Below are positions 1-11,967 of a stretch of DNA of 64,000 nt, piece by piece. The DNA lies in NCBI GenBank assembly GCA_036172665.1, contig CM069874.1, positions 25,317,946 to 25,381,945 of the forward strand, in the 5' to 3' direction. The stretch comes from Prosopocoilus inquinatus (lineage: Eukaryota > Arthropoda > Insecta > Coleoptera > Lucanidae). Below the pieces are notes generated by a model. The model searched no databases, was not told the DNA's origin, and saw only the letters and a program-made list of their open reading frames with translations. Positions within the stretch are counted from its first letter, which is position 1, and each line of letters begins with the position of its first letter. The translations under genes and the position numbers were made by a program.

Positions 1-1119
1 TCACTTAGGTCAAGGTCTTGCGTCTACTAAGTGAAAAGGGTGAGTTAGGACGAGTGAACAAAATGACGCAAACTAAACAAAACATAAGGTAGACCAATCC
101 TCAATTCTCTAAAGAGGCCTGTAAATTGAAACAGAAATTTAAAAAAAAGAGAGTACTTTTACGCTTATTTAAAGAGATACATAAATATGTGTAAAGAACA
201 TTTCAAGTACGTGAACCTCATGAAATAATTAATGTGCTAGGAACGTCATAAATGTAATGTTCAATAACGTTAATAAAGATCTGTTCTATAATCCCAAATA
301 CTGTACAAGAGATTACAATAATTTGTGTTTCAAATAAACCGGCAAAGGAGGAGATTCTGTAATTTATTTAGGGGTGCTTTAAGATTTAAAATATTCTTTT
401 GCGTTTGATTTTGATTGTTACAACTCCAACAAAATTTAACAGCTCTTTAAATTTACTTATTTACTAGTATTAAATTTTAATTTTTTTGGTTTTTCTTTAG
501 GTACTCAAAATACTTGAACAAAGTTTTTTTAACATGCTGTTGGCTCTACAATCAAAGATTCGAAATTAAGAACTGTTGACGATAAGGTATTTTTTTACAA
601 CAGCACCAACTGCCCGATCGAAGATATTTTTGATTACTTTTTATTAACTGCATTCTGTTAGCGTTACTAAAGTTTTTGGGATACCCTTCATAAATCTACA
701 AGATATAAAAACGATCAATAATTTAGGGAAACTCTGAGACAAATTATCCCCATAGCTTCTGTCGGAACTGCATCATATTTTTACTTCTGTGGACATTCGT
801 TTTCAAAACTTGTTTGGGACAGTTGCTACTAATTTTTTCTTCTGTTGTTTTCCTGATAGTGAAGTCAAAGCAGTGGCGGCAGAGAAAAAGTAACAACGGC
901 CCTGAAGTTCTACCATGAAGAACAAAACGTCGGCAGAAGAAGAATATAATGATATGGCACCAGTGAAAGAGAAAATCAATAATTTACATACTGGCTGGGG
1001 CGTCTGGAGATGTCGCTGGGCCTGAGGAAAAGTACTACTTGTGGTTAAACTGAAAGAGGACGATGATAATGTATCCGGACCCCTGTGAACTCCGGCCCTT
1101 AGAATTTTACTCCAATCGC
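1..1119. other. Intergenic AT-rich DNA, no gene
   Basis: No coding region, RNA gene or well-bounded repeat could be supported here apart from the hammerhead-like remnant listed at 902-931. ORFs are short and without recognisable motifs. Confidence 0.6.
902..931 (+). repeat. Degenerate hammerhead-like motif (family C repeat)
   Basis: The sequence reads CTGAAG, then a 5-bp helix GTTCT (907-911) / AGAAC (919-923), then AAAAC and GTC, followed by GGCAGAAGAAGAA. This resembles the hammerhead order CUGANGA / stem II / GAAA / NUH but has lost core residues. The same downstream block (AACGTCGGCA..AGAAGAA) recurs at about 15314-15335, so this is a remnant of the same repeat family. It is probably not catalytic. 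Confidence 0.4.
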
Positions 1120-1276
1120 CCTTTTTTTTAATCTCGGGAGTGACCAGGAGTGACTCCTGACGAAGCTATAAATCTATAGCAAAACCTTGAGTATTCCCAT
1201 CATATTTCTGTCCGGTTCGAGATTAAAAAAAAATTTGTACTTACAATTTTCATCGGACAAGAACCAACCTCAACCA
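1120..1276 (+). repeat. Truncated hammerhead fold-back element (family A), diverged copy
   Basis: This is a diverged copy of the elements at 46836-47034 and 49600-49810. It shares the apex, the GCTATA/TATAGC hairpin, the TCTGTCCGGTT block and the 3' tail (CATCGGACAAGAAC). The left arm is largely deleted. A hammerhead-like core is visible: ACTC (153-156 of 1 kb), CTGACGA (1157-1163), stem II (1165-1180), then AAAAC in place of GAAAC, and GAGT (1189-1192) that can pair with ACTC. The G-to-A change at 1181 should inactivate it. No 13-bp duplication was found at this copy. Confidence 0.6.
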
Positions 1277-1564
1277 ACCATGGTTTCATTTTTGTCTTTG
1301 TCGGAAACGACAATGATTTATCTTTTATTTTTGGACAGTGAACAGTTTATTCTTTTGTCAATTCATTTAGACTTTAGTCGCAAAACTTGTAATGTGACTG
1401 AAAATCTAAAGCAGGGTTCACATGGAGGCAATTTCTTGTAGCAATTCTTTACTGGCGACGAATTTCACGAAATTTTGTATAGCAATAGTAGATACGATTT
1501 TACACATGCGATGAATTGCATGTACTTAATAGTGGTTTCAATTCATTGCTGCAGTACGCTCTAA

Positions 1565-1751
1565 GGGCCAGTTGTGCCAAAGGGGTTTAAAGCAATGTTC
1601 AACTGAACCAAGTTCAAAGTAAACAAAATCGCATCAAATTTTATTTATGAATGTAATAATTGCCGCAAGTCCTTAAAATCCTATGCGAATTAGTTTACTT
1701 TGAACCTGGTTCAGTTAAACGTCAGTTTAAACCTTATTGTACAACTGGCCC
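1565..1751. mobile_element. MITE with GGGCCAGTTG terminal inverted repeats
   Basis: Starts GGGCCAGTTG and ends with its complement CAACTGGCCC. The arms continue inward (TTCAACTGAACC / GGTTCAGTTAAAC; TTCAAAGTAAAC / GTTTACTTTGAA), so most of the 187 bp folds on itself. Flanks are TAA and TTA. A second copy is at 37190-37321. The three-base TWA-like flanks suggest PIF/Harbinger mobilisation, but this is not certain. Confidence 0.7.
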
Positions 1752-4700
1752 TTAGAGTATCTCTATCGCTTGTTAATTGTTTAAAACAAAATGGAAATAC
1801 TCTTATAACTGCTCTGGAGCAGTCAATTAATACTGTTCTTAATCAGTTTGAATAAGACTACTAATTTTACTCGTACCAACTCTTAAAAACAAGTGTTATT
1901 TAACTAAGTTTATTACAGTGCAGATTACGAAAGGTTTAACAAAAATAAAAATGAATTTCAAGGAAAGATTTTGTTGAAACAAAAATGTTAATTGATTTTT
2001 GTCATAATTAGCTGTTCTCTAAGATTCAATTAAAATTAAACACAAAAAGATTTGACATAATTTCAAAGAAATTATAAATTGTATCAAAAATTTATTGTAG
2101 AAATTGAATCAAATCTTGCAAATCTTGGAGCAGGGTATTTAATCGAATATTCAATTATCAATTGTTCTATTTTTAAAAAAGCAGAATTGTTCACTTGATG
2201 TAATAAAATGATAATTTGTAACATTAATTAATTCTCTTTGTTATTCTTAAAAATTTTCATTTATTTAAAAAAATCTATAAATTCTAAAATATAAATTTTG
2301 GAATGCTTTTGTTTTCAATTTGAAATAGTCGAATTTAATTTAATTACTCCTTGTTGAAACCGCCTGTCAAAGTAAAGATCTTTGGGGTCGGGAACAGCTT
2401 ATATTGATTTCCATTGTTGTATAAGAGGCCAATAATTTTGTTGCAAAATCCCCTAAGTGATGAAACATTTAGTGCGAGATTATACAGATAGCAATCGACC
2501 CAACGGGCGTCGTCCTTCAAAGCTCGAAGCGTCGAGACGCCGCCGTTGGCGACAACGACCCTCAAAACTAGATCACCCGAAATTTTATTTATATCTTTCA
2601 ATTAAAACATTTTTCGTTCACGCACCCTCGAAACCTTAGAAGAAAATGTCGTAAAAAGCAAAGCGCATCCGTATTTTCCACTTTCCAACTTGTTATGTAA
2701 CACTGCAGTGGATTTTATTTCGGAAAAGAAGGACCAAAAAGGCGACGTCTTTTCGGAAAAAAGTATTGAATAAGATAAAATTGCAAGAAAATATTTGAAT
2801 AATGATTTTTCAAAAAGAAAATGTCGGAAATCGAAATCGTCTATGCGGAAAATTTTCAAAATCTACTCACCCCAACTGGAGCCGGTTCTTCCTAAAAATT
2901 GGTTCGTTTCGGAGTTCCAGAGGAAAATTTTGAATCCTTCCCATTTTCCTAGCTTGGGGGGCCTTGTGTAAAACTGTTCGGTATTTTTCTTGTCGGCCAT
3001 CGTACTGTGCGACCTTATACCCTCTGCACGAAAGGGGTGTTACATGGACTCTTCCCAGGGTTGCATCTGGCGACCTGCGCACCGTCGACGTGCTCTTCGA
3101 TCCGTCGTTGGTAACGCTACTGCATCGAGATTCGAACTGTTTTCCGTATACTAACACCATCTACATAAGCTTTCAAACTTACGCACTCCAATTTCCGCTT
3201 AGAGGTCCACATTTCACATAAGTGGGACAATATAAAAACCTGCCTATACATTGGCCACACTGAAAACTGATTTCATTTTCATATCTCGTTTGCCTCATTT
3301 TATCTTATGTAATAATATTCAATATTTGAATTTCGACAAAACAATCTAATTCAAGCATTGTTTTGATGTACGTTATTAACTTTTCTTAATAACCTACTTA
3401 ATATACAGATAACATTCCTCGCTCTTCATCTTCAAGAACGATTAAAATATTTTTCTTTTAGTATTTTCCTATTTTTTTTAGATCTTATTAGGCTTCAGAC
3501 ACAGTATGCGATTATACTGTTTACAACAAAACTCAGAAACTATTATTCATTGCAGACACTTGTGGTGCGTTAAAAAATCGCTAAACTATTTAATGGTTTT
3601 TGCGTTTGGGGCCTTAAGCACAGAGAAACAATTTTATTCACCACCGGTAATAGTTCTGTGACGTGAAAGTTATTATGGAATGATATATTTTTACCATGTT
3701 CTCCCTAGGGAATAAAAGTAATAACATACTCCCTAATAAAGTTTTCATTTTCATTCTGCTTTCTGACTAGCCGTCAAAACGCAAGTGCGTACGTGTACAC
3801 AGACGAAATTTTGACGGTTAGTGTGAAAGCTCTCTTACGTTTAACGTAGCCTTTTTTTGATTTTGAAGTCTGCTTCACTCGCCGCCTTTAATATTTTTTG
3901 CAGTGCTTGTTCTTCCATGTTTCACTAATTTTGATGATTTTTTGAAATTGAAAATTGATTTTAATGAAATAGTATCAGTATAAAGTTCAGGAGAGAATAC
4001 TATTTTTTTAGTTGTTTTTGTACAAATTGCACGTCAGAAAAATTGACGCATTTCTCTCTGGATGTATAATATACTAGAAATGTTACTTTGTATTATAAAA
4101 GTGAATTGTAGCTACAGACCGGGAAATTCCGGACATTTACACGTTAAATCGAACAAAATACACGTTTCAGGTTGAATGTTTTCCGACTTTTATGAATACT
4201 GGTATGGCTGCTGCCCCCCTCCTCCCAGCCGCCACTGGGTCTCTTTTTTCAGCCATCAAACTATAAAAATAAACTTCAAAACTTCAAAACAGATTTGATG
4301 AGTGTCGCATTTAAATATATTAAATAGGTTTATATTAAATAGGTTTAAGCATTCAATAAGTTTTGTGCTAAATTGATCAGTGTTAATTGCACGTAGATTA
4401 TTAAAAAAATTAAAAAGCAAATACAAATGTCTATACAGTGTTACAGCAATATTATATTAGAATGTAGGATGATACAGTATCGAAACATCCAGTGACACGA
4501 ATTAAAAAAATTTAAGCTGTGTGATGCTAACTTTCTTACAGTTCTGCTTATTAAAATTTCTATAAAAATGATTTGTGAGTGTATTTTCATTGGGTTCCCA
4601 ATTTTTCTTTATTTTCTTTATTTATACCGCTGAAATTATTAAAAATAATCAACATGTCGGGACACGGAAAGTGTCAGGTTGACAGCTATCTTAAATTTTC

Positions 4701-5480
4701 TGCACATGAACTGGAACCTTATAATACAAATAATGTAATTTTAATTGCATTTACAAAGGGAAAAATTTGATGTGTCAGTTTCTCGGCGATAAACGTACAC
4801 ACATAAAAATTTTTGTGATTAATTGTAATCTGCCTAATCGGTGTTAAATGGGGATAAAGTTTTGCCTGAAAAGTAAAAAATTCTTATCTAATTTGGCGTT
4901 ATTGTTGTCTTTTTCCGACTAAATTGTGTCTAAAAGTGAGTGTTTACTCTAACAACGATAAGCTCTACTCCTACTTTTACATGGTGAACATGCTAACTCC
5001 GTTTGTTTTAACTCCACAAACGGATGGACGCGTCCAAAAGTGTTAGAATTAATTTCAGATTTTTATCAGTGTACGTTTGTAATATCTCTTTTCCTTTGAT
5101 TATAACAATTCGTTAATTTTTTCTTATACACGCTCTTTAAATAGTAACTTTGGAGACCACTCTTCAGCGACACAGTATTTAAAGGCGCCATGGCATGTTT
5201 AAAATAATTGTATTTGAATTAGTTGCCACGACCACGATAATCATAACTTAAAATTTGTTAATTAAAAAATGTGAAGAACTTTTACAGAAAAAGTGTACGG
5301 ACGCGAACTTAAACAAAGCTTAAAGGGGCCCTTAGTCTGCCTTGAAACTCCTCCAAAGCAAAATATGTTAATTGCTCCTGAAAAGTAAATTGGAAAAGAT
5401 CTACCCCCATCCAGTGACTGTTGATGCATATGAATTTGGGTGGGCAATAGACATTCTCGCTGAGCGCTAGCTTTATCTAA
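1752..5480. other. Intergenic DNA, no supported gene
   Basis: No gene could be supported. A segment at about 2340-3220 is less AT-rich and has overlapping short ORFs on both strands, none with a recognisable domain; it may be a decayed transposon. The rest is AT-rich, with no clear repeat boundary. Confidence 0.5.
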
Positions 5481-5694
5481 AGCTGGCTACTCATTACGCG
5501 GTACTTGGCAAGTGACTTGACCTGGCAAGTACTCGGCGAGTATTTGTGCAAATAAAAGTTGAACCGTACACATTACTCAGCTATTTCTACGTAGCCAAGC
5601 CGTTTGACTTTGGATAGTTTACCGACAACGAATGGGAAGTACAGGTAACGTGGCAAGTAATGCCGAGTTGGACGCTGCATTTTAATTCATATTA

Positions 5695-5829
5695 AGCGAG
5701 GCGCAAACCAGAGCGGAAACGGCGCGGTAGCGGGGGTGATGGCGGTACGGCCATAAGAAGAACATACAAATTCGTCACCGCAACCGCGACCGCCACCGCG
5801 CAAGTTTTCGCTCTGGTTTGCGCCCCGCA
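5695..5829. mobile_element. Harbinger-derived MITE, TTA duplication
   Basis: A 135-bp element whose ends match the adjacent Harbinger element (AGCGAGGCGCAAACCAGAGC on the left; GCTCTGGTTTGCGCC near the right). It is flanked by TTA at 5692-5694 and 5830-5832. The right TTA is also the left duplication of the full Harbinger element. A shorter relative is at 26537-26629. Confidence 0.8.
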
Positions 5830-5955
5830 TTAAGCGGCGCGCAAACCAGAGCGGTGGCGGACGCGGTGGCGGTACGGTCCTAGAGCGAACAAAAGGATCC
5901 ACACACCGACGCGATCAATTATTGCTAAATTGAAATTAGTTCGAAATTTTCATCA

Positions 5956-8747
5956 ATGGATGTAGAGGAAGCAGCTTTGCTTTTCGCTCTGTCAGTGGAC
6001 GAAAATGAGGAAATCAAAAAGTAAGTATTAGGTTGCTCGGAATATTCGTGGAGATTGTGATATACAATAATTAAGAGTGAAAAAACAAATGAAAACGTGA
6101 TTTATCAGAATATAAAATTATAAATAACTGATATGGCGCTCAATCACAAAGATTTTGCGTAAGTGATAAATCAATTCAATAATTAACTTACGTCACATTA
6201 CTGTAATCTATAACTGCTTAAATATCCAAATATGATTTTAACACCGTGCATATTTTAGAAAAAAAAGAAGAATTTGGGTTCACGATATCAATTTAGAACG
6301 AGAAAGTAAAGGAGAGTTTCATACAATATTTCAAGAACTAAGAGAGGACAGAGAGCGGTTTCTTGTTTATTTTAGAATGACTGTAGAATGTTTTGATGAA
6401 ATATTGGACCTTATACATTCGGATATAAAAAAGAAATTAACACATTACAGAAGACCCATAGAACCAGTTGAACGACTGGCAGTAACTCTTAGTAAGTAAA
6501 TGACTACAGTATCTTTAGATACAGTCTCGAACAAAAAATTTTGGTCGTTAATGTCATCAGTTTTAAGTTTTAGAAAATGAAAATTTGAAATAAACATCCT
6601 ATTTTATACATAAAAAGTGCGAAAATAAACTAAAATTTTAAGATGTTTCCTGTATTTAAAATTAAGACAATCTCCTTATTCTGAATATAAAACGAGTTAA
6701 ATTCCAATCTTTGACAATCCATAACGACGCAAATTTATTGCTGGCGACTATACATATCTTTTATTATATTAGAAAAATATTAAAAAAAACTTATTTTGAT
6801 TTAAATGTTACTGTTTGGGTCGGTGTCCAGTGAAGTCCCGAAATTTTCATACCAAGCTGAAGGCGTTGACGGTTCACTGTCATATAACGGTGGGTAATCA
6901 TATTGTGTATAAGCATTTGTGTTTTGGAAGGTTGATTGTGCAGAATTTGGCCTGTCAAGAGACGATGAAGTGCCAGATATGTGGCGATGGACTAGAGTAA
7001 GCATGTGGAGAAAAAGCATATGTTTCCGGAAGGGATGTTTGCGCAGAGTTTGGTCTGCTGATTACAGATGTTGGAACATTCCTGTTACGGAGACGTTGCT
7101 CTTCTTCCTCTTCTGCTAATTGCGCCAGTTCTTGTTCCATAGTACACTGTGAAATTTTAAATTTTACAACAGCTTGTCTTCTTTTCGATAATTTCTTGAT
7201 AGTTTTTGCATATGCTTTAAATATATCATCGATGTCATCAGAGGTTGATTCAGAGGTTTTTCTGTCAAAATACGAGATTACCTGTTCCACTAATGATGCT
7301 GGTTGCTTTACTTTATCTTGCTTTTTCTTCTTTTTTTCTTGCTAATTCTCATCTACTGGTTGGCTGTTCTTTCCTTGCAGACTGTCGTCAATAAGTAGAT
7401 TACTGTTGTCAACTAATGAAACCCTTTTCCTAACCGTTTGCTGAGAAGATTGCTCAATTACTTCTTCAGTGATATTGGATAATGGCTGATGTGCTGATAA
7501 TATATTTGAATGCGTTTTAGCAAATAGTAAAAAGGCCGCAAAAATTCCATTTGTTGGGCCTAAGGCCAAGTTTTATATCGGTCCAACATCTTCATTTCTT
7601 GGCCTGTTTTAGTTTTTTCACTTTTTGTATACCTGCTGTAGGAATCCCGCAGATTTTTCCACTTTTTTTTCAGATCATCACCTACAACGAAACACAATAT
7701 AACTGTCTTAGCGAAACTTAAATTTGAATGTATAAAAACCTTAGCACACTTTTTAAGGCTGCAATCCCACGGATCAATCGTGCATAAGCGCTTAAATCTT
7801 TGTCAAAAAGTTCGAATTTTATTGGTTTCAACCTTTAATCGCTTCTACACAATTGTAGACGATTGATCAGTGGAACTGCAGTCTAAAATATATATTTTTA
7901 GGGTATCTTGCAAGGGGGGATTCGTTTAAAACCATTGGTCATAGTTTTCGCCATAGTTTCGGAAGTTTGCATTGCTAGTTGGAACCGTATGCAGCCTCTA
8001 TTTATGCCCGAACCAACTACACAAATATGGGAAGAAAGCATAGCAGGCTTTTATGAAAAATGGAAATTCTTAAACTGTTTAGGCAGCATCAATGGAAAAC
8101 ATATCACAATAAAATGTCCTGACAAAAGTGGTTCTAATTATTTTTGTTATTTGCAAAAGTTTTCTTTTGTTTTGTTGGCTATCGTAGATAATGACTACAA
8201 ATTTATTTGTATTGATGTTGGAGGGTATGGTAGAAATAGCGACGGTGGACTTTTTGAAGAATCTGCAATGGGACACAGATTAAGCAGCCGAACCTTCCAT
8301 GTGACAGAAAATAGACCTTTGCCAACCCAAACTGAGCCTACGCCTTGTGTGCTTGTTGATGATGAGGCTTTCCCATTAAAGGAATTTATAATGCGACCTT
8401 TTTCACATCGCCAATCAAGATGTGATGAAAGCAAAGAAAACTTTAACAAAAGATAGTGCCGAGCGCGTCGTGTCGTGGAAAATGCATTTGGAATACTAAC
8501 TCACAAATGGCGCCTACTTTTGAGACCTATTGAAGTAAAAATTGAAACAGCCATAATTATTGTTAAAACTATTTGTGTGTTACACAGTTACTTGCGCATA
8601 AAAAATTGTGACCAGTTGCTTAATTTTTTAGAAGAAAATGAGCCTATTGCAGGGGTCTTTGGAAATCTTCAAAATGATGCAAGGAGGCCAACAAACACAG
8701 CGTTTCAACTACGTGAAAGATTCGTTTCGTTTTTTAATAATAATTAA
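5956..8747 (+). pseudogene. Harbinger (HARBI1-like, DDE_Tnp_4) transposase, three exons, inactivated
   Basis: The exons read 5956-6020 (MDVEEAALLFALSVDENEEIK), 6259-6491 and 7902-8747, with in-phase GTAAGT donors and AG acceptors. Exon 2 has the family's N-terminal pattern (RRIWVHDINLERE, FRMTVECFDEILD, PIEPVERLAVTLR). Exon 3 has the catalytic domain. The first catalytic Asp is replaced by Asn (GSINGKH instead of G-IDGKH). The second region (VDDEAFPL) and the Glu region (VENAFGIL) remain. There is a frameshift at about 7950, between HSFR and IVSEVC, and an in-frame TAG after FNKR at about 8454. The protein cannot be active. Confidence 0.88.
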
Positions 8748-8921
8748 ACATTAACATGAAATTTTTTTCTTAAAAAATACTTACCAGTCGTTCCACCAAT
8801 AGAATTACTAATTTCGTCCCATATTTTATCTTTCTTTTTTATATTTTTGTATTCACTGTGAGACAAATTATATAAAATAGTGCTCACGCACTTTTTTTAT
8901 GAGTTTTTCTGTGTCAAACAT
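6801..8921 (-). pseudogene. Harbinger accessory MADF (Myb/SANT-like) DNA-binding protein, broken
   Basis: The first exon (8921 down to 8785) starts MFDTEKLIKKVRE and continues LYNLSHSEYKN..KKKDKIWDEI, the MADF pattern. A one-base deletion breaks the frame after VREH. The donor is followed by GTAAGT. The second exon starts at 7681 (DDLKKKWKNLRDSYSRY) and reaches an in-frame TAG after KTWP, where the family reads W..QM.FL.P. The remaining low-complexity C-terminal part (LAEEEEEQRLRNRN) runs to about 6801 with further frame changes. The family partners the transposase in binding element ends. Its location antisense within the transposase introns is normal for compact Harbingers. Confidence 0.75.
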
Positions 8922-9240
8922 GGTAATTTTGCAGCAGATCGCGCGAACAGTACGGGAAAATGGTGCATGCGCGTTTGCTAGATCGCCTAGATTTGCCCTC
9001 TTCCGTTTAATCACAAGCACAACGTTTCACCGCATCGCCACCGCGTTCGTTACCGCTCTGGTTTGCGCGCCGCTTTATTTGGCACTTGCTAAGTATTGGC
9101 AAGTACTTGCCAAGTACCATGTAATGAGTAACCGGCTTAATAACGTACATGAACCGAGAACAAACAAAAGACAGCACACATCGACTGTTAGGTACTACTG
9201 CCTTTACCACGACCTCCTCTAAATTTATCAAAATTATTAT

Positions 9241-9376
9241 TTTTTTGGGTTTTATTAATGAAACGATGTATTTCAATCTGATGTAAACGTCAAGGATGTC
9301 ATAGCTCTTTTTTGGGTTTTATTAATGAAACTATGTACTTCAATGTGATGTAAATGTCAAAGATGTTATAGCTCTT
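9241..9376. repeat. Two-copy tandem repeat, 67-bp period
   Basis: The block beginning TTTTTTGGGTTTTATTAATG is repeated once, 67 bases downstream, with about ten differences. Both copies end in TATAGCTCTT. No coding content is seen. Confidence 0.7.
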
Positions 9377-9429
9377 ATTCACGCTGTGAAGGAATTAATA
9401 AACGAAGGAGTCCCTGTTATGTCGTCTTA

Positions 9430-9545
9430 ATATTTATATTAAAAAAAATTGTTGCAAATCGTTTTTGATTGTAGTGAATCCCTTGAGCAGCCTCTGTACC
9501 ACGATCTTTGGGCACCTAACTGCACCGTTGCCAGTACCTTGTCCT
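9430..9545. repeat. Truncated copy of family B hammerhead element
   Basis: TTGTTGCAAATCGTTTTTGA, TGCAGTGAA-like and GAGCAGCCTCTGTAC blocks match the arms of the element at 16313-16641, here in the orientation of the copy at 42.87 kb. The copy is lost after CTGTACC, so it has no hammerhead core. Confidence 0.6.
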
Positions 9546-9717
9546 TAAACATGGATTCGTATATACCATAGCTAAATAGCTATATGAGTAAATTTTGAAT
9601 ATTTTAGAACTAATTTATTTTATGCTTTAATACAAAATGTAATTTTGGTTTATTCTCTTTCCAAAATATACAAATTCGTTGAAAATTAAATTTGTCTTAA
9701 AACGGCAACCTTCAAAC

Positions 9718-10147
9718 TAGTGTTGGGCGATACATCGATACTGTTCAGTATCGATACTTTATGGTTCGATACCCGATATTTTGTAATCGATACTTTGTCT
9801 TCCGGTAGATCGATCCAATTAAATGAAATATCGAATATACTGTATCAAATAACAAATTACTATTTAACTAAGCGAAAATTTTTATTTAATTTACTTTATG
9901 CAGGGAATAAAATTTTATTTTTATGGTTTTTATTACATAATTATTCAAACGGAGACACAGTACGAAATAATCTTTCAAAACATGTAACCTCACATTAAAA
10001 CTTTCCTTTAGGCTAAAAAAAATGTATCGATATTTATTCCATATTACGAATATACTTTGTAAGTATCGATACTATGAGTCGATACATTTAAGAACGATAC
10101 TTATCGATTCCTGGCATTCATACTTTATGAAGTATTGCCTAACACTA
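9718..10147. mobile_element. hAT-like MITE with TATCGATA arrays
   Basis: Ends TAGTGTTGGGCGATAC and its near-complement GTATTGCCTAACACTA. The flanking octamers CTTCAAAC and TTTGAAAC agree at six of eight positions, consistent with an old 8-bp hAT duplication. The interior repeats the palindrome TATCGATA or close variants many times. No transposase is encoded. Confidence 0.65.
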
Positions 10148-10359
10148 TTTGAAACTTACTTTGTTAATAACCGTTGCCGCATGTCTTACAGAAAATTCTT
10201 GGCCACCTAATTAATTGTTAAATCTTGCATACATATCATAAAAAATAATTATTTCTTCCCTAAATTGAAACATTTTTTTTTGCCTAGACATTTTTTGGCC
10301 TGGTCTACAGGATTGGCTATGTGCCTTCAATCGGTCACTCAATCTAAGACTATTAATTG

Positions 10360-11332
10360 TACCGGATGTTTGTTTACTGTGTGCATATATTTAGACCTGT
10401 TATACATCACTATAAATGGCAACGATTGAACTCATAATGTCCTTAAAAGTTAATAGTTTTCGAGAAAAATGCATTGGGAGATTTTCACCAAACAGTTTGA
10501 GAACTGCTGGCATAGCTAATGAGTGGATGGTGGCCTAACTCTCGCGTACGCGCATACGCAGTTGCCTGTTGAATTACGACTCGAAGATAGGTAAGTGTTG
10601 TAACTTGACCTTGTGCACGAACGATGTAAATCATCCGGTCAATCAAAACATTTTAAACGCGTTCACAAAGTGCCTGGATTTATTAAAATAAATAAATGTA
10701 ACTTTACTCCAAGTAATTACAATTTTAAGTATTTTCAAAAAAAAGCAGTGCAATTCAAGCAGCTGCGGATATCGCATGTTGTGCGTTGTTGCCGAACAAG
10801 TTAAAAAAGAGGTACAGATAATAATAATAATAGTAACTTCACATTACGTATGAATTTCAACAGACTTATCAAAATTTGACATTTACTTTTTTTCCACCGA
10901 CCGTAAGTAGTACATTCACAGCTGACAACGAGATCAGCAAAAGTTGATTTACGTAAAAGGGAAAAGGAAAAATATTTTTAACGCGCTCGCCTAATTGGTG
11001 CATAAACTTTGGGATTTCTACATCGATAGTTGATATCGTAAAACAAATAAGTGAATTAAAATTTTAAATAAAATATAATAAACGACATCAGTGATTATTA
11101 CGCTGCGTTGATGATCGGGTGCGATATCGGTGGGCAGGTTCATACCAACTACAGATGAACGTGTCGTTGACCTTGCTAAATATTTCTTTCTCACACATTT
11201 CAGCAGTTCCAAAGAAGTGGTACCTCTGAAATTTTTTGGCTATGATACGGTGGCCACCAAAAAATATCCGCAGAAGTTAGCATTTCATAAACTCATACTG
11301 AGATTTTTTTATTGCACACAGTTAAAAGAACA
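10360..11332. mobile_element. Long MITE, copy 2 of the family at 36107-36886
   Basis: Shares extended blocks with 36107-36886: TTTACTGTGTGCA at the left, AATAGTTTTCGAGAAAAATG and GAGAACTGCTGGCATAGCTA inside, and an ACAGTTAAAAGAACA-type right end. The left terminus is decayed (TACCGGATG for TACAGGGTG), and a TAA microsatellite replaces the right terminal bases. A small (ATA)n run lies at 10817-10833. No ORF of note. Confidence 0.65.
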
Positions 11333-11351
11333 TAATAATAATAATAATAAT
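11333..11351. repeat. (TAA)n microsatellite
   Basis: About six TAA units follow directly after the right end of the MITE, replacing its expected terminal bases. Confidence 0.8.
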
Positions 11352-11381
11352 TCATTTATTCCCATAAGACATGTACGTGTA

Positions 11382-11902
11382 TAGGGTGAGTCACAGAATG
11401 CAATAAGATACATACTAAGTACAGGTTGGGCTAATAGTGCGTATTCGGTGGATAGCGTCTATATTAATGCAGATTTTTAAAATCTGTTTTCGCTCTTACT
11501 TACCTACGGTATAGATGCATGATTTAAAATTAGTTACAATTATAAGGAGTGTTCCGTGTGGTTGTGCCAGACCAAAGTTATGTTTTTTTTAAGTGGAACA
11601 TATTGTATATTATGGTTTATTTCTATTCGTCTTTAAGAGTAGATAAATTTATTATAAGGATATTATGTACCTAAACCTAATAGTTTTTGAGATATTGACA
11701 TTTCAATAAAAAAATGGTATTATTTGATGTTTTACAGATTAGATGTTTATTAAAATTCGGCATTTAAATTTTACAGTAACATTACATAACCTCTATGGAA
11801 CAGAAAACAATTTCCATCTCGAACATATTCCTATTATTTTACACAGCGTGATTCATAACTTCGATGTTTATTTTACTCGGTTAGTTTAAATAGAACACCC
11901 TA
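11382..11902. mobile_element. TA-flanked MITE with TAGGGTG ends
   Basis: Begins TAGGGTGAGTC after TA and ends GAACACCCTA before TA. The two ends are complementary over about seven bases only. The structure matches the TA-duplicating Tc1/mariner-like MITEs elsewhere in the window. No ORF. Confidence 0.5.
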
Positions 11903-11967
11903 TATTTTGTGACTGAATTTAATAGATCTTTGATTAAGCTTTACAGTGTATAAAGTTCAGTATGTGT

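Larger units (their letters stand above)
5833..9074 (+). mobile_element. PIF/Harbinger DNA transposon, 3242 bp, decayed
   Basis: The perfect terminal inverted repeat AGCGGCGCGCAAACCAGAGC begins at 5833, and its complement ends at 9074. The 3-bp target duplication TTA (5830-5832, 9075-9077) is typical of PIF/Harbinger. It holds the two genes expected of this superfamily: a DDE transposase on the + strand in three exons, and a MADF (Myb/SANT-like) DNA-binding protein on the - strand, largely within the second intron of the transposase. Both ORFs carry stops or frameshifts, so the copy is dead. Confidence 0.9.
5481..9137. mobile_element. Older element (left 5481-5691, right 9078-9137) split by nested Harbinger DNA
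   Basis: The left end AGCTGGCTACTCATTACGCG continues with GTACTTGGCAAGT. The right end is its near-complement (ACTTGCCAAGTAC ... TAATGAGTAACCGGCT). TAA flanks both sides (5478-5480 and 9138-9140). Its interior is interrupted at 5692-9077 by a MITE and a Harbinger element. A third, partial copy of the left end is at 22497-22610. No coding capacity remains, so it was probably a non-autonomous DNA transposon. Confidence 0.7.
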